Source: Alphaproteobacteria bacterium
Lineage (GTDB): Bacteria; Pseudomonadota; Alphaproteobacteria; Micavibrionales; Micavibrionaceae
Direction: 5' to 3'
Assembly (NCBI GenBank): GCA_030424975.1
Contig: JAUHVY010000002.1
Location: 988,326 to 1,052,325, forward strand
DNA length: 64,000 nt
The notes beneath the pieces were generated by a model. That model made no database searches. It was given only the letters and a program-made list of their open reading frames with translations, and was not told the origin of the DNA. The position numbers were made by a program, and so were the translations under genes. This document shows positions 28,207-38,400 of this stretch, piece by piece; the stretch's first letter is position 1; every line of letters begins with the position of its first letter.

Positions 28207-29556
28207 CTAATCCTTGCTCGCGATCTCGATTTCAGGGCAGCTGGCACAGAAATATTGTGTATCCAAAAGCGTTGATGCAATGACCAGAGAGTATTTGCTC
28301 AAATACAAGTCGTAACTGAGCTTCACCTTTTTAAGCAAGGCGTCTTTCAGGCGCTCTTCGCCTTCGATTAGTTCAATGGCGTTAATATTCCCCAAGCGAA
28401 AATTCTCTTGGTTGAGCATTTTAACAGCGAAGTTATTTTTGATTTCACTTTTAACCGTTTCGCGGGAAATGTCAGATGATTGCATTTGGAAATACAGTAA
28501 CTTCAGGTTTTTCTCAATGTCATCCAGCATTTTATCATTTTTGTAATCTACTTCTTTGATTTGGCTGGCAACTCTGTTGACTTTGTTTTCTTTTAAAAAG
28601 CCGTCAAAGAGATTGTAACGCAAAGATACATAAGCTTTAACGTCGCTGCTTGGGCCGATATCGCCCCCGTCATTGTTTTTTTGTTCTGCGCTGACGTTAA
28701 AATTTAAGTCAGGATAGTATCCTGAGCGCTCCACATTCAGTTGATGCTCTAACGCTTTACGTTCCTGATTATTGAGTTTTATAGATACGTGGCTTGTTTC
28801 AGCAAGGTTATAAAATAAATCAAAATCATAATTTTCAGGTGTTAATTCATCCGGTGTATAGGCTTCGAAGTCGGGTAAATCACCGGTTAAAAACTCAAGC
28901 TTGCTCTTGGCGTCATTTACAGATGAAAGCGTTCTTTTCAGATCCACTTGAGACGCGGCATAGCGTGAGAGTGCGTAATCATTCATGACCTTGCTGACGG
29001 CGCCGGCATTATACATTTCGTTGATATTCGTAACGATTTCTTCCAATTCGTTGTTAAATTCCTGAAGGACAGCAACTTCCTTTTGGTACCGCAAAACGGA
29101 GAGGTAATATTTCACGGTATCAAGAATGATCGCGTTTTCTTTGGCCAACGCTTCATATTTTGATGCCTCAGTCATGCTTTCACGGCGCTTTACTTCGGAT
29201 GTGGTTTTATAACCATCAAAAATGGTTTGATTTAAACGTAGAGCCGCTTGCCAGTAGTTATTCGTCGAGGTGCCGTTCGTAGGGGCAACTTCTTGTCGGC
29301 CACCTTTGAACTCAACTTCCATCTGTGGCCAATAGTTTGATTTGGCTTCTTCGGTGAAGTAACTCATTTGCTCCATGCGTTCTTCGGCCATTTGCAGGTC
29401 TGGATTATTGTCCAGCGCAAATGTGATGGCCGTACTGAGGGACATTTTGAAATCGACGGCATCACTCCCGGCTGCTGTTTGTGCCAAAGCCGTATGGCTA
29501 TTCAAGGAAAGTAGCAAATGTGCAGAAAGTATGAGTAATCCTTTTTTTACGGTCAT
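28207..29556 (-). CDS. TolC-family outer-membrane channel of the type I secretion system
   Basis: 449 residues with a signal peptide (residues 1-25, ending ALA). Two OEP repeats are visible, each with an extended helical hairpin and short beta-strands (NYWPQMEVEFKGGRQEV and YYPDLNFNVSAEQKNN). It supplies the outer-membrane duct for the ABC/HlyD pair encoded in the same cluster. It begins 1 nt after the stop of the MotB-like gene, so the channel and the proton-channel-like pair form one transcript. The C-terminus has an unusual CASCPEIE tail. Confidence 0.88.
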   Translation of the reverse strand: MTVKKGLLILSAHLLLSLNSHTALAQTAAGSDAVDFKMSLSTAITFALDNNPDLQMAEERMEQMSYFTEEAKSNYWPQMEVEFKGGRQEVAPTNGTSTNNYWQAALRLNQTIFDGYKTTSEVKRRESMTEASKYEALAKENAIILDTVKYYLSVLRYQKEVAVLQEFNNELEEIVTNINEMYNAGAVSKVMNDYALSRYAASQVDLKRTLSSVNDAKSKLEFLTGDLPDFEAYTPDELTPENYDFDLFYNLAETSHVSIKLNNQERKALEHQLNVERSGYYPDLNFNVSAEQKNNDGGDIGPSSDVKAYVSLRYNLFDGFLKENKVNRVASQIKEVDYKNDKMLDDIEKNLKLLYFQMQSSDISRETVKSEIKNNFAVKMLNQENFRLGNINAIELIEGEERLKDALLKKVKLSYDLYLSKYSLVIASTLLDTQYFCASCPEIEIASKD

Positions 29557-29557
29557 G

Positions 29558-30232
29558 CTATTGTTCCTCCAGTTTGATCTCTACCCAATTAGTGGCACCG
29601 TCCTCGCCGGTGTTAGCAGATATTTTCGGGCTTACATTTTCCATTTTTATCGGTGTTTCCAAGAAAATATTCCGGGCGTTTAGCATGCGGGAAACAGCCA
29701 ATTTTTTTTGAAAGACATTGTTTTTAGAATTATCGTCAAATACGGCAATGATTTTGGCTTTGGTCTTTGCGCCATCATGCTCTTTTAAATAGTTTGCGAT
29801 AAACTCACCGACTTTTATTTCGTTTTCTTCTGTGATGGAGATAGAGTCCTTGCCGAAGAATATTTTTATCGTGTCATAGGTCTTAGATACTTCTAATTCC
29901 TGGTCAGTGGATTCGCTGAACTCTGTATTTACTTGATAAAGCTGAATCTCATTTTCTGTTTGAATTTCTTCAAGAAGCTTCATCTTTTCGGTGAGTTCTT
30001 CAATTTGCTTTGTAAGGGAACGGTTGGTTGATGCCAGCTCTTCTTCTTTGGAGGAGGCTGATGTCGAAACGCTTACTTCTGATAAGATCTTGTTTTTGAA
30101 AATAATGATATGAAAGTATAGCGCGCTGGCAACAACCATCACGAAAAAGACGAACATAATGATGACCGATGATAAAATATCAACGAATCCCGGCCAGGCG
30201 AGGGCGCCTAGATCTTCTTCTTCATCAGACAT
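29558..30232 (-). CDS. MotB-like membrane protein with a degenerate OmpA-like domain
   Basis: 224 residues. One membrane helix (about 15-42) carries the conserved aspartate: WPGFVDILSSVIIMF, where D18 matches the proton-binding Asp of MotB. A coiled coil spans about 60-110, then an OmpA/MotB-like fold follows (IKIFFGKDSISITEEN and KKLAVSRMLNARNI), but the usual peptidoglycan-binding motif is only partly kept. Similar small MotB-like proteins (SiiA) work with type I secretion of giant adhesins. It lies directly beside its MotA-like partner and 1 nt before tolC. Confidence 0.8.
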   Translation of the reverse strand: MSDEEEDLGALAWPGFVDILSSVIIMFVFFVMVVASALYFHIIIFKNKILSEVSVSTSASSKEEELASTNRSLTKQIEELTEKMKLLEEIQTENEIQLYQVNTEFSESTDQELEVSKTYDTIKIFFGKDSISITEENEIKVGEFIANYLKEHDGAKTKAKIIAVFDDNSKNNVFQKKLAVSRMLNARNIFLETPIKMENVSPKISANTGEDGATNWVEIKLEEQ

Positions 30233-30261
30233 GTTTTACTCTCAAGTCGTCTTATTATTTG

Positions 30262-32064
30262 CTAACGCTTCTTCCAAAGTGAGAAGCCGCGTTTTGCGGT
30301 AGGTGTGGTTGTATCGGAGTGGAGAACTCCGGAGGTGTTACTCAGTATGGCAGCATCTTTGCTATTGCGTTCAATCGCAGAAAGATGGTTTTCGATATTT
30401 TGCAAGCGTTTCATATTTTCACTATGCGCTTGCTCATTTATTTTTTTATCACTCTCATTCATTTCCTCAATCGCACTGATATACGCTTTGACTGTGGCAA
30501 AAGAAGAGGGAACGGTTTCAGATAAAAGTTGGCTGTTCTGTTCTTGAAACTCAAGGAGCTTTTTTATTTCCTTGTACATCGCGGATGCATAACGCCCGTT
30601 ATTGTCGTTGGATTTTTCGAGTGTTTGGCTAACCGCGGCGAGGTTGTTGTTTATGTTGCTGACTTCGCTGTTGCCGTCTTTGATGGTTTCATCAATCTTA
30701 TTTGCGACAGATTCAACATTGCGCGATGATGTTTCCAGATTAACCAGTGAGCCTGCGATTTTGTTACTTGATAAATCTATCCCTGTTAATGCCGAATTCA
30801 TTGTATGCGACAGATTTTGCATATCAGATAACGAAACTTTTATGCCCAAAGTGTTCTCGCTGATCTCTGTAAAGCTGGCACCAAGAGATAATATTGAGTT
30901 TTTCAGGTCATCTTTTTTGTTGATGAGGGAGTTTAAATTTCCTGAAACCATATTGAGTTCGCTATTCATATTGTCCAGGCGTTCGGACAAAAGCGATAAT
31001 TCTTTGTGCGTTTTTGTGGAAAGGTAAATATATCCGCTCAACCAATCTTTAAGGTCCGCGTCTTTTGCCGGCTGCATGACTTTTGCTTCATGGTTTTTAG
31101 GATCGGCCTTGTCTTTTAACAAACGCGGATCGAATGTTTGGATGCGGTCATCAATCCAACGCGATACGTTTTCGATAAATTCGTTTTGTGGTGCGCTGGC
31201 TAGGTGCAGGAAGAAACCGATTAGCAATGAGCCGGAGAGACCGAAGAGTGAGGAGCTGAATGCGAGTCCCATGCCTTGAAGCGGTGCAGCAAGGGATCCG
31301 ATAAAGCTCGTCATCTCCTCCATACCGATATCGCCGCTCTCACCGCCAATATTGGCCATACTGTTTAGGGCATCACCAACCGAATCAATCGTAGCAAGTA
31401 GACCAAGGAACGTACCCAAAAGCCCAAGCATAACAAGAATACCCGAAATAAAGTTTACGTTTTTACGGTTCGTCGCTGCACGGTAACCGAGTTTCGATTT
31501 AATGAAACGTGCCTGCGTATCCGTGATTTTTAAAAAGTGGAAATCTTCAATATGATTAATCAACTCATCCATATAGCTGATGTTGACGAGTGCGCCTTTT
31601 CCCTCAAGCGCGTTGCGTAGTTTTATAATATCAAGTTCAGTGATTTTTTCTTTAAGGGAGGTCTGCTCTAGTTGGCGCAGGAATGATGCTGTCCTGAAAA
31701 AGAGGAAACAATTAAAGTAGATCCTTAAGATACCAAAAATCATCAGGGATACGATTAACCCGTTAAGGAAAATATTCGTATTGAAATACACAAGCAAGAC
31801 GGGGACGTTGGTTGCTACGACATATACAAGCCCCATCGTTATCAGCACCATGGGCAATGTTATATAGTAAAACAGGTGAGCACGGATGCGGCCATAACGC
31901 TTTTTGCGGCGATCGGGACGGACTTGTTTCATGCCCAGAGCGGACCTGACGAAGTTCGGAATAAAGTTCCTCTTATTCGTGTAGATGTATTTTTCAGTCA
32001 CATTGTCCGGTTGACCGATGTATTCTGCGACAATTCCGTTTAGTTTTTGTTTTATGTGGGGCAT
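30262..32064 (-). CDS. MotA/TolQ/ExbB-family proton-channel-like protein with a long helical tail
   Basis: 600 residues. Hydrophobic segments lie near 53-75, 82-105, 205-225 and 260-285; the second half of the membrane region includes ILVMLGLLGTFLGLLATIDS and SLAAPLQGMGLAFSSSLFGL, the TolQ/MotA signatures. Residues about 330-600 form a long coiled-coil-rich tail (LSERLDNMNSELNMVSGNL) not present in MotA or SiiB. It should assemble with the MotB-like neighbour and use proton flow; the tail is presumably cytoplasmic. It is the first gene of the minus-strand operon, divergent from the RTX gene. Confidence 0.82.
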   Translation of the reverse strand: MPHIKQKLNGIVAEYIGQPDNVTEKYIYTNKRNFIPNFVRSALGMKQVRPDRRKKRYGRIRAHLFYYITLPMVLITMGLVYVVATNVPVLLVYFNTNIFLNGLIVSLMIFGILRIYFNCFLFFRTASFLRQLEQTSLKEKITELDIIKLRNALEGKGALVNISYMDELINHIEDFHFLKITDTQARFIKSKLGYRAATNRKNVNFISGILVMLGLLGTFLGLLATIDSVGDALNSMANIGGESGDIGMEEMTSFIGSLAAPLQGMGLAFSSSLFGLSGSLLIGFFLHLASAPQNEFIENVSRWIDDRIQTFDPRLLKDKADPKNHEAKVMQPAKDADLKDWLSGYIYLSTKTHKELSLLSERLDNMNSELNMVSGNLNSLINKKDDLKNSILSLGASFTEISENTLGIKVSLSDMQNLSHTMNSALTGIDLSSNKIAGSLVNLETSSRNVESVANKIDETIKDGNSEVSNINNNLAAVSQTLEKSNDNNGRYASAMYKEIKKLLEFQEQNSQLLSETVPSSFATVKAYISAIEEMNESDKKINEQAHSENMKRLQNIENHLSAIERNSKDAAILSNTSGVLHSDTTTPTAKRGFSLWKKR

Positions 32065-32427
32065 TTTCAGGCGGAGCTTATGATGGGGCTAAGAAAATCA
32101 AATAATATGCATTTACAGTTTATGTTGCTATTTGGTGGTTAATCAACCTGTGGCGTGGTGTTGTTCACATAAATCTTGTGTATATGTTGTGAATACATTT
32201 TTAAAAGCGCCTCGTTGCCATTGGTTGAGTACTGTTTGATGTGCTAATTTACGATGTGCATTTTGCATTCGGATTGTGTCTTTACAATTTGGGGCATCTT
32301 CTGCATAATTTTTTATAATTGGCTGCAATGGTTGATTTTTGTCTAAAATTTTAAACGTATCTTTACATATTTCCTTGAGAATGTATTAGGGGCATTTCTT
32401 TGAGTTGTCTTATAGGTTGGAATTTGA
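32065..32427. promoter_or_regulatory. Divergent regulatory region between the MotA-like gene and the giant RTX gene
   Basis: 363 bp, AT-rich, with no convincing coding frame. On the plus strand two plausible promoters are TTTACA-N17-CATAAT (32281-32309) and TTTACA-N16-TATTAG (32362-32389); the second would give a leader of about 30 nt before the GTG start. I did not find a clear operator palindrome. Control of both divergent units from here is expected. Confidence 0.4.
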
Positions 32428-35400
32428 GTGTCTGAAAAAGAGGAAAATGGTCAAAATAAAGTAGCTCTCGGTAAGGAGGTTGATGTTAGCATGCCTTCTG
32501 CGGGTGAGCGCGTCTATCTGACTGTTGAGCCCGGTTCCAAGATAAACTTGAAAAATGTTAATTTGGACAAGATGCAGGCTGATGTTGTCGGTGCGGATCT
32601 TGTGATTTCCGATCCTGAAACCGGGGCGCAAATAATTCTGGTGGGCGCTGCTCTTTATATGTTTGATGAAGAGGATGGCCTGGAGTTCTTCTTTGATGGC
32701 TCTTCCGTGCCCGTAGAGGTTTTGTTGTCTACGATGGGCGAGGTCGGGAACCTTAGTGTTAAAGATTATATTGCGATTTCAAGTATATTCCCTGAGGTGT
32801 CGGATGAGGATTCTGAAGATGCTGGGGCTGATTCGGATGAGGATGGTTCCTCAACATCTGAGATGGTCTTGGTCAATGTTTCCGATGCAGATGGTCAGTT
32901 TGACACGGAATTCGTTGAAGAATATGTCTCTAACTTAGTAGATCAATCGACAGCGCGTGCAAATGATACCGCAATAGATGAGGAAGGCGTTTTTGATCGC
33001 CCTGCGATTGAGCAGGCGTCCAGTTCGTCGACATCGCAAGAAGATGAGGTCAGTCAGGATGAGGGGCAAGCGCCTCCTGAGCCTGAGGATCTGGCTTTGT
33101 TTGATGCGAACTTGTTGCAGGTTGCCTCGACTAGTGGAGTGGAGGAGGTCGCGCCGACCGTCTTTAAGTTGGTTTATGATGGTGGTGGTGGTTCTGAAGC
33201 GTCATTTTATAATCCTGAAAATTCCGTGCAGTATTCTGCTGAGGTGATCAATCTGACAAATGAAGTCTCGGATGTTGTTGTTTATGGCGATGATCCTGAT
33301 TATTTCGATGGCACAACAATGTCACGTGTTATTGATATTAAGCCGTTATTCCCTGACGGTTTTGTGATTACTGAGATTTCGTTATCCGGTTTTCCTGCAG
33401 GGTTTGAGATTTTGGGCGTTACGTTGACTGCTGATGGGTATGTCATAGAGGATCCTGTTGCAAATAGCGATGGCACGTTCCAGTTTACAGTCCAGTATGA
33501 CGTGCCGGCGACGCAATCGTTTGAAATTGAAATTGGTTTGGAAGGCGAGTTTGATCCGCTTGTTTATGCTGCGTTAAATCCGGATGCGCCACTTATTATT
33601 CCGTCAGATCCTATTTTAAGTGTACAGGAAACGCAAAGTGTTGAGGTTCGGGATGTTTTAGGTCCGACGGATTTGAACTATGTTAATGCGAATGGTGATG
33701 TTGTTTGGGTGTTGGCAAATAATCCGAATGAAAACCGTATTTACACCGGTTCGGGTGATGATTTGATATACGGCACCCGGGCGAAAGATACGATTAATGG
33801 CGGCGCCGGTAATGATGAAATGTACGGGTATGACGGGAATGATATTCTTGTCGGCGGAGATGGCGATGATTTGATTTACAGCGGCGCGGGCGACGATACG
33901 ATTACGGGCGGCGCCGGAACGGATACGTTGAATTTATCCGAGGGGAATCTTTCCGTTGTATTGGATATGGGGATTCTTGTTGGTGGCTATTCCGAGGCTG
34001 TGCTTGATCTGAATGGTGTGGACGAGCAGCATGACCTTATTCGTGAAGTGGAAAACATAATTACCGGTAATGCGGCGGACATTATAACCGGTAATGCAAG
34101 TGCCAATGTAATTTTGACGGGCGGCGGTGATGATACGATCTGTGCCAGTGACGGCGCAGACGTAACGGATGGCCAGGGCGGTATCGATACAATGGACTTT
34201 TCGTCGCTTGATGGTATTGCAAATTTCATATCTTTGACGCTGGACACCTCTAATGATGCAACGGTCTTTGTTGATGGCGGCATCAATGAAATTATCCGTA
34301 ATGTTGAAAATGTAATCGGTACTTCGGGTGACGATATTATCGTTGGCGACTCTGCGGTGAATGTGATTTCCGGTTGGGCGGGTAACGATACGTTATCGGG
34401 CCGTGGCGGCGCAGATACCCTTGATGGTGGCGGTGGGTCTGATACGGCCAGCTATGAATTTTCGGCCGGAGGCGCAACGGTGAATTTGGCGCTGGGCGCA
34501 GCTTCAAATGATGGGGATGGCGCAAGCGACACCTTGGTAAGTATTGAGAATTTACGCGGTTCTGCTTTTGCAGATTCTCTGACGGGCGATAGTGCGGCAA
34601 ATATCATAGATGGTCTTGGTGGTAATGACACGATAAACACGGCTGGTGGTAATGACACGATATTGGCATCTTCCGGCTTTGATGTCGTGGATGGTGCTGC
34701 GGGGCTGGATACGATTGATTATAGTGGTCTTGGTGGAATTAACTTTATCTCCGTTACGTTGAATGCTGCTACGAATGCGACGGTTACCGTTGATGGCGGT
34801 GATAATGATACAATCAGGAATGTTGAGAATGTTGTCGGCTCGACAGGCGATGACATTATATATGGTGACTCTCTGGTTAACGTACTGGATGGGGATGACG
34901 GAAATGACCGTATTGGCGGCGGCGGCGGCGTCGATGTCTTAATCGGCGGTGATGGTATAGATACCGCAGACTACAGTACGGCTTCTTCTTTTGTGGTCGT
35001 TGATCTTGGTGCAGGCGTAACAAGTAACGACGGTGAAGGGGCATCTGATACACTGTTGGAGTTTGAAGACGTCTTGGGTTCAGCTTACGGGGACACCATT
35101 TCGGGCGATAATTTTGATAATACATTGTCGGGTAATGGCGGCGCAGATACGCTGTATGGTGCGGGCGGCGATGATGTGTTAAACGGCGGCGCGGGGACGG
35201 ATACCGCAAATTACAGCGCCGCAGCATCGGCTGTTACGGTTGATATGTCATTAAATACTGCTTTGAACGATGGTGATGGTGGTACGGATACTTTTGTGAG
35301 TATCGAAAATGTTACGGGTTCTGTTTATAACGATATTATCGACGGTGATGCGAATGTAAACGTGCTTGATGGCGGTGACGGTGATGATACGTTGTTTGGC

Positions 35401-38400
35401 GCGGGCGGCGGCGATGTTATTCGCGGCGGTTTGGGTGCAGATACTTTATTGGGTAGTGACGGGTCTGACAATTTTGATGGCGGTGCAGGTATTGATACAC
35501 TTGACTATTCATCGTATCTGACGGCGACGGCGATTAATGTAACGTTGCAAGGCTCGACCAGTGCGACGGTTATCGTATCGGGTAGTTCAAATGACACTGT
35601 ACAAAATGTTGAGAACGTAACCGCGACAGCCGGTGATGACAATGTTTCCGGTGATATTTTTACCAATATAATTCTTGGTCTTGGCGGTAATGACGTTATT
35701 CGCGGTGGCGCGGGATCAGACACTTTAGACGGTGGTACGGGGACGGATACCTTGCGCTTTGATGATTTGGTCGGTGCGGGTGTTTCCCTTGACCTTTTGA
35801 GCCGCACAGCGAGCTATTCCGTTGATAGTAGTGTCGATAATTTCAGCAATTTTGAAATTTACTACACAACACTATTTGCTGATGATGTGCATGGGTCTGC
35901 AGGGGCGGATACAGTGTATGGTTTGTCAGGTAATGATATTTTTTACGCCAGCGCCGGGGCAGATACTCTGGATGGCGGTGCCGATAATGATACAATAGAC
36001 TACAGCGCTCTGACCGGTATTAATTTTATTGATGTGACGCTTAATGGGGCTGCTTCAGTTACTGTAACGGTTGATGGCGGAGATAACGATTCAATACGTA
36101 ATTTTGAAAATGTGATTGGTTCCGCGGGCGATGACATCATAACCGGTGATGGTAGTGTTAACATGTTATACGGCTCGTCGGGGGCTGATACTCTGGATGG
36201 TGCCGGTGGTGACGATATCCTGGATGGCGGCGCGGGGAATGATACGTTAATCGGTGGAGCAGGCGATGATACCCTTGAAGGGGGCGGCGGTTCCGATACC
36301 GTAAGTTACGCGGGCGCAGCAGGCCCTGTTTCTGTTGACTTGTCTGCTGGTGCAGCTTCAAATGATGGCGATGGCGGTTCCGATACTTTAAATGCGATTG
36401 AGAATGTTATCGGTACATCGGGCGGTGACTATATTGCCGGAAATGGTGTTTCTAATACAATACAAGCGGGCGGCGGAAATGATATCGTTTCTGTCGGCGG
36501 TGGTTCAGATACATTATATGGTGGTATCGGAACGGATATCTTGCGTTTTGATAACTTGACCGGCTCCGGAATTATTGCTGACCTGCAGGCGGGTAATGCA
36601 TTCTTTGGTGGTGACGGATCAACCGACACATTCTTTGATTTTGAATCATATTATCTGACGAATCAGGGGGACACATTAAGTGGTTCTTTGGGGGCGGATA
36701 TTGTTTTCACACTTGGTGGCAATGACACCATTAACGCCAGTGCCGGAACGGACACGATTGATGGCGGCGCTGATGTTGATATTATTGACTATAGTGGATT
36801 GGCTGGCATTACTTCGATTAGTGTCACGCTGAATTCTTCCGTTGCAACAACTGTAACGGTTACAGGCGGCGATAATGACAGTATCGTAAATATCGAAGGG
36901 ATTATCGGCTCTACGGGGGATGATACGATTACAGGTGACGGTGCTGATAACATTATCAGTGGTGATGGCGGCGCTGATATTATTCGTGGCGGTGGCGGAT
37001 CGGATACCTTGGATGGTGGTGCAGGTACAGATACTGTGCGCTTTGATGATTTGGCCGGTTCAGGAATTGTATTAGATATTGCTGCGCAGTCGGCATTCTA
37101 CGTTGGTGACGGCTCAACCGATACCCTTACGAATTTTGAAATTTATTATGTATCTAATCAGGCGGATACAATCACGGGTTCTGCTGGGGCGGATACGTTG
37201 TTTGCCTTGGGTGGTGATGACTTGATTTTTGCAAGTGCCGGAACAGATACGATTGACGGCGGTGCAGGGGCAGATACTGTTGATTACAGTACTTTAAGCG
37301 GCGTTACAGGTATTAATGTAAGTTTGAATGGTGCTGTCGCGACTACGGTAACTGTGGTGGGCGGCAATAATGATTCAATTGTGAATGTAGAGAATATTAT
37401 CGGTACATCCGGTAATGATACAATTACAGGCGATGGTCTTGATAACACGCTAGATGGCGGCGCGGGTGCGGACACCATTGACGGTGGCGCGGGTGCGGAC
37501 ACCATTGATGGCGGTGCGGGGAATGATACGATCATTAGCGGTAGCGGCAATGATGATTACGCGGGCGGTGCGGGTGTTGACACTATTGTTTTCACAGGGG
37601 CAGCCAGCGGAATTGTCGTTGATATGGGCGCCAACACGATCGCAAATGACGGTGATGGCGGTAATGATACCATCACAGGTATTGAAAATATTACAGGTTC
37701 TAATTTTAACGATACAATCAGCGGGAATAGCGCTGCAAACGTTCTGACTGGCGGTACAGGTAACGATACCATATACGGCGCTGGCGGTAATGACACAATT
37801 GATGGCGGTGCAGATATTGATACCGTTTCTTATGCGGCAGCCAGCGGCGCTGTAACCGTTGATTTAGGGGCAAATGCCGCATCGAATGACGGTGATGGCG
37901 GCTCTGATACATTGACGAATATCGAGAATGTGATCGGTTCATCGAATGCTGATACGATTACGGGTAATATCGGCGTAAACGTGATAGAGGGCGGCGCGGG
38001 CAATGATGTGATCAATGCGAGTGCAGGCAGTGACACGATTGATGGTGGTACCGACAGCGATACATTGGATTACAGCGGTTTGGCGGGTGTAACGGGTATC
38101 AGTGTTACATTGAACAGCGCGACGGATGCAACGGTAACGGTAACGGGCGGTGATAATGATACTGTTCGTAATGTAGAAAATATTGTTGGCTCTTCGGGTG
38201 ATGATGTTCTTGTTGGTGATGCGAATGTGAACACATTGAACGGTGGCGGTGGTAACGATACGTTATCGGGGCGCGGCGGCGCAGATACATTGATTGGTGG
38301 TACGGGAACGGATACGGTCAGTTATGCGTCAGCGGTCGGTGTTGTGAATGTGAATTTGGCGGGCGGTACGGCTGCTTTGGATGGAGATGGTAGCTCTGAT

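Noticed and set aside
32143..32328. Minus-strand 61-residue frame in the divergent region
   Set aside because: No ribosome site, no domain, and it occupies the expected promoter region.
32428..33300. LapG-type cleavage site in the RTX N-terminus
   Set aside because: No TAAG, PAAG or similar dialanine site was seen after a read of the first ~290 residues, so a LapD/LapG release system is not claimed.
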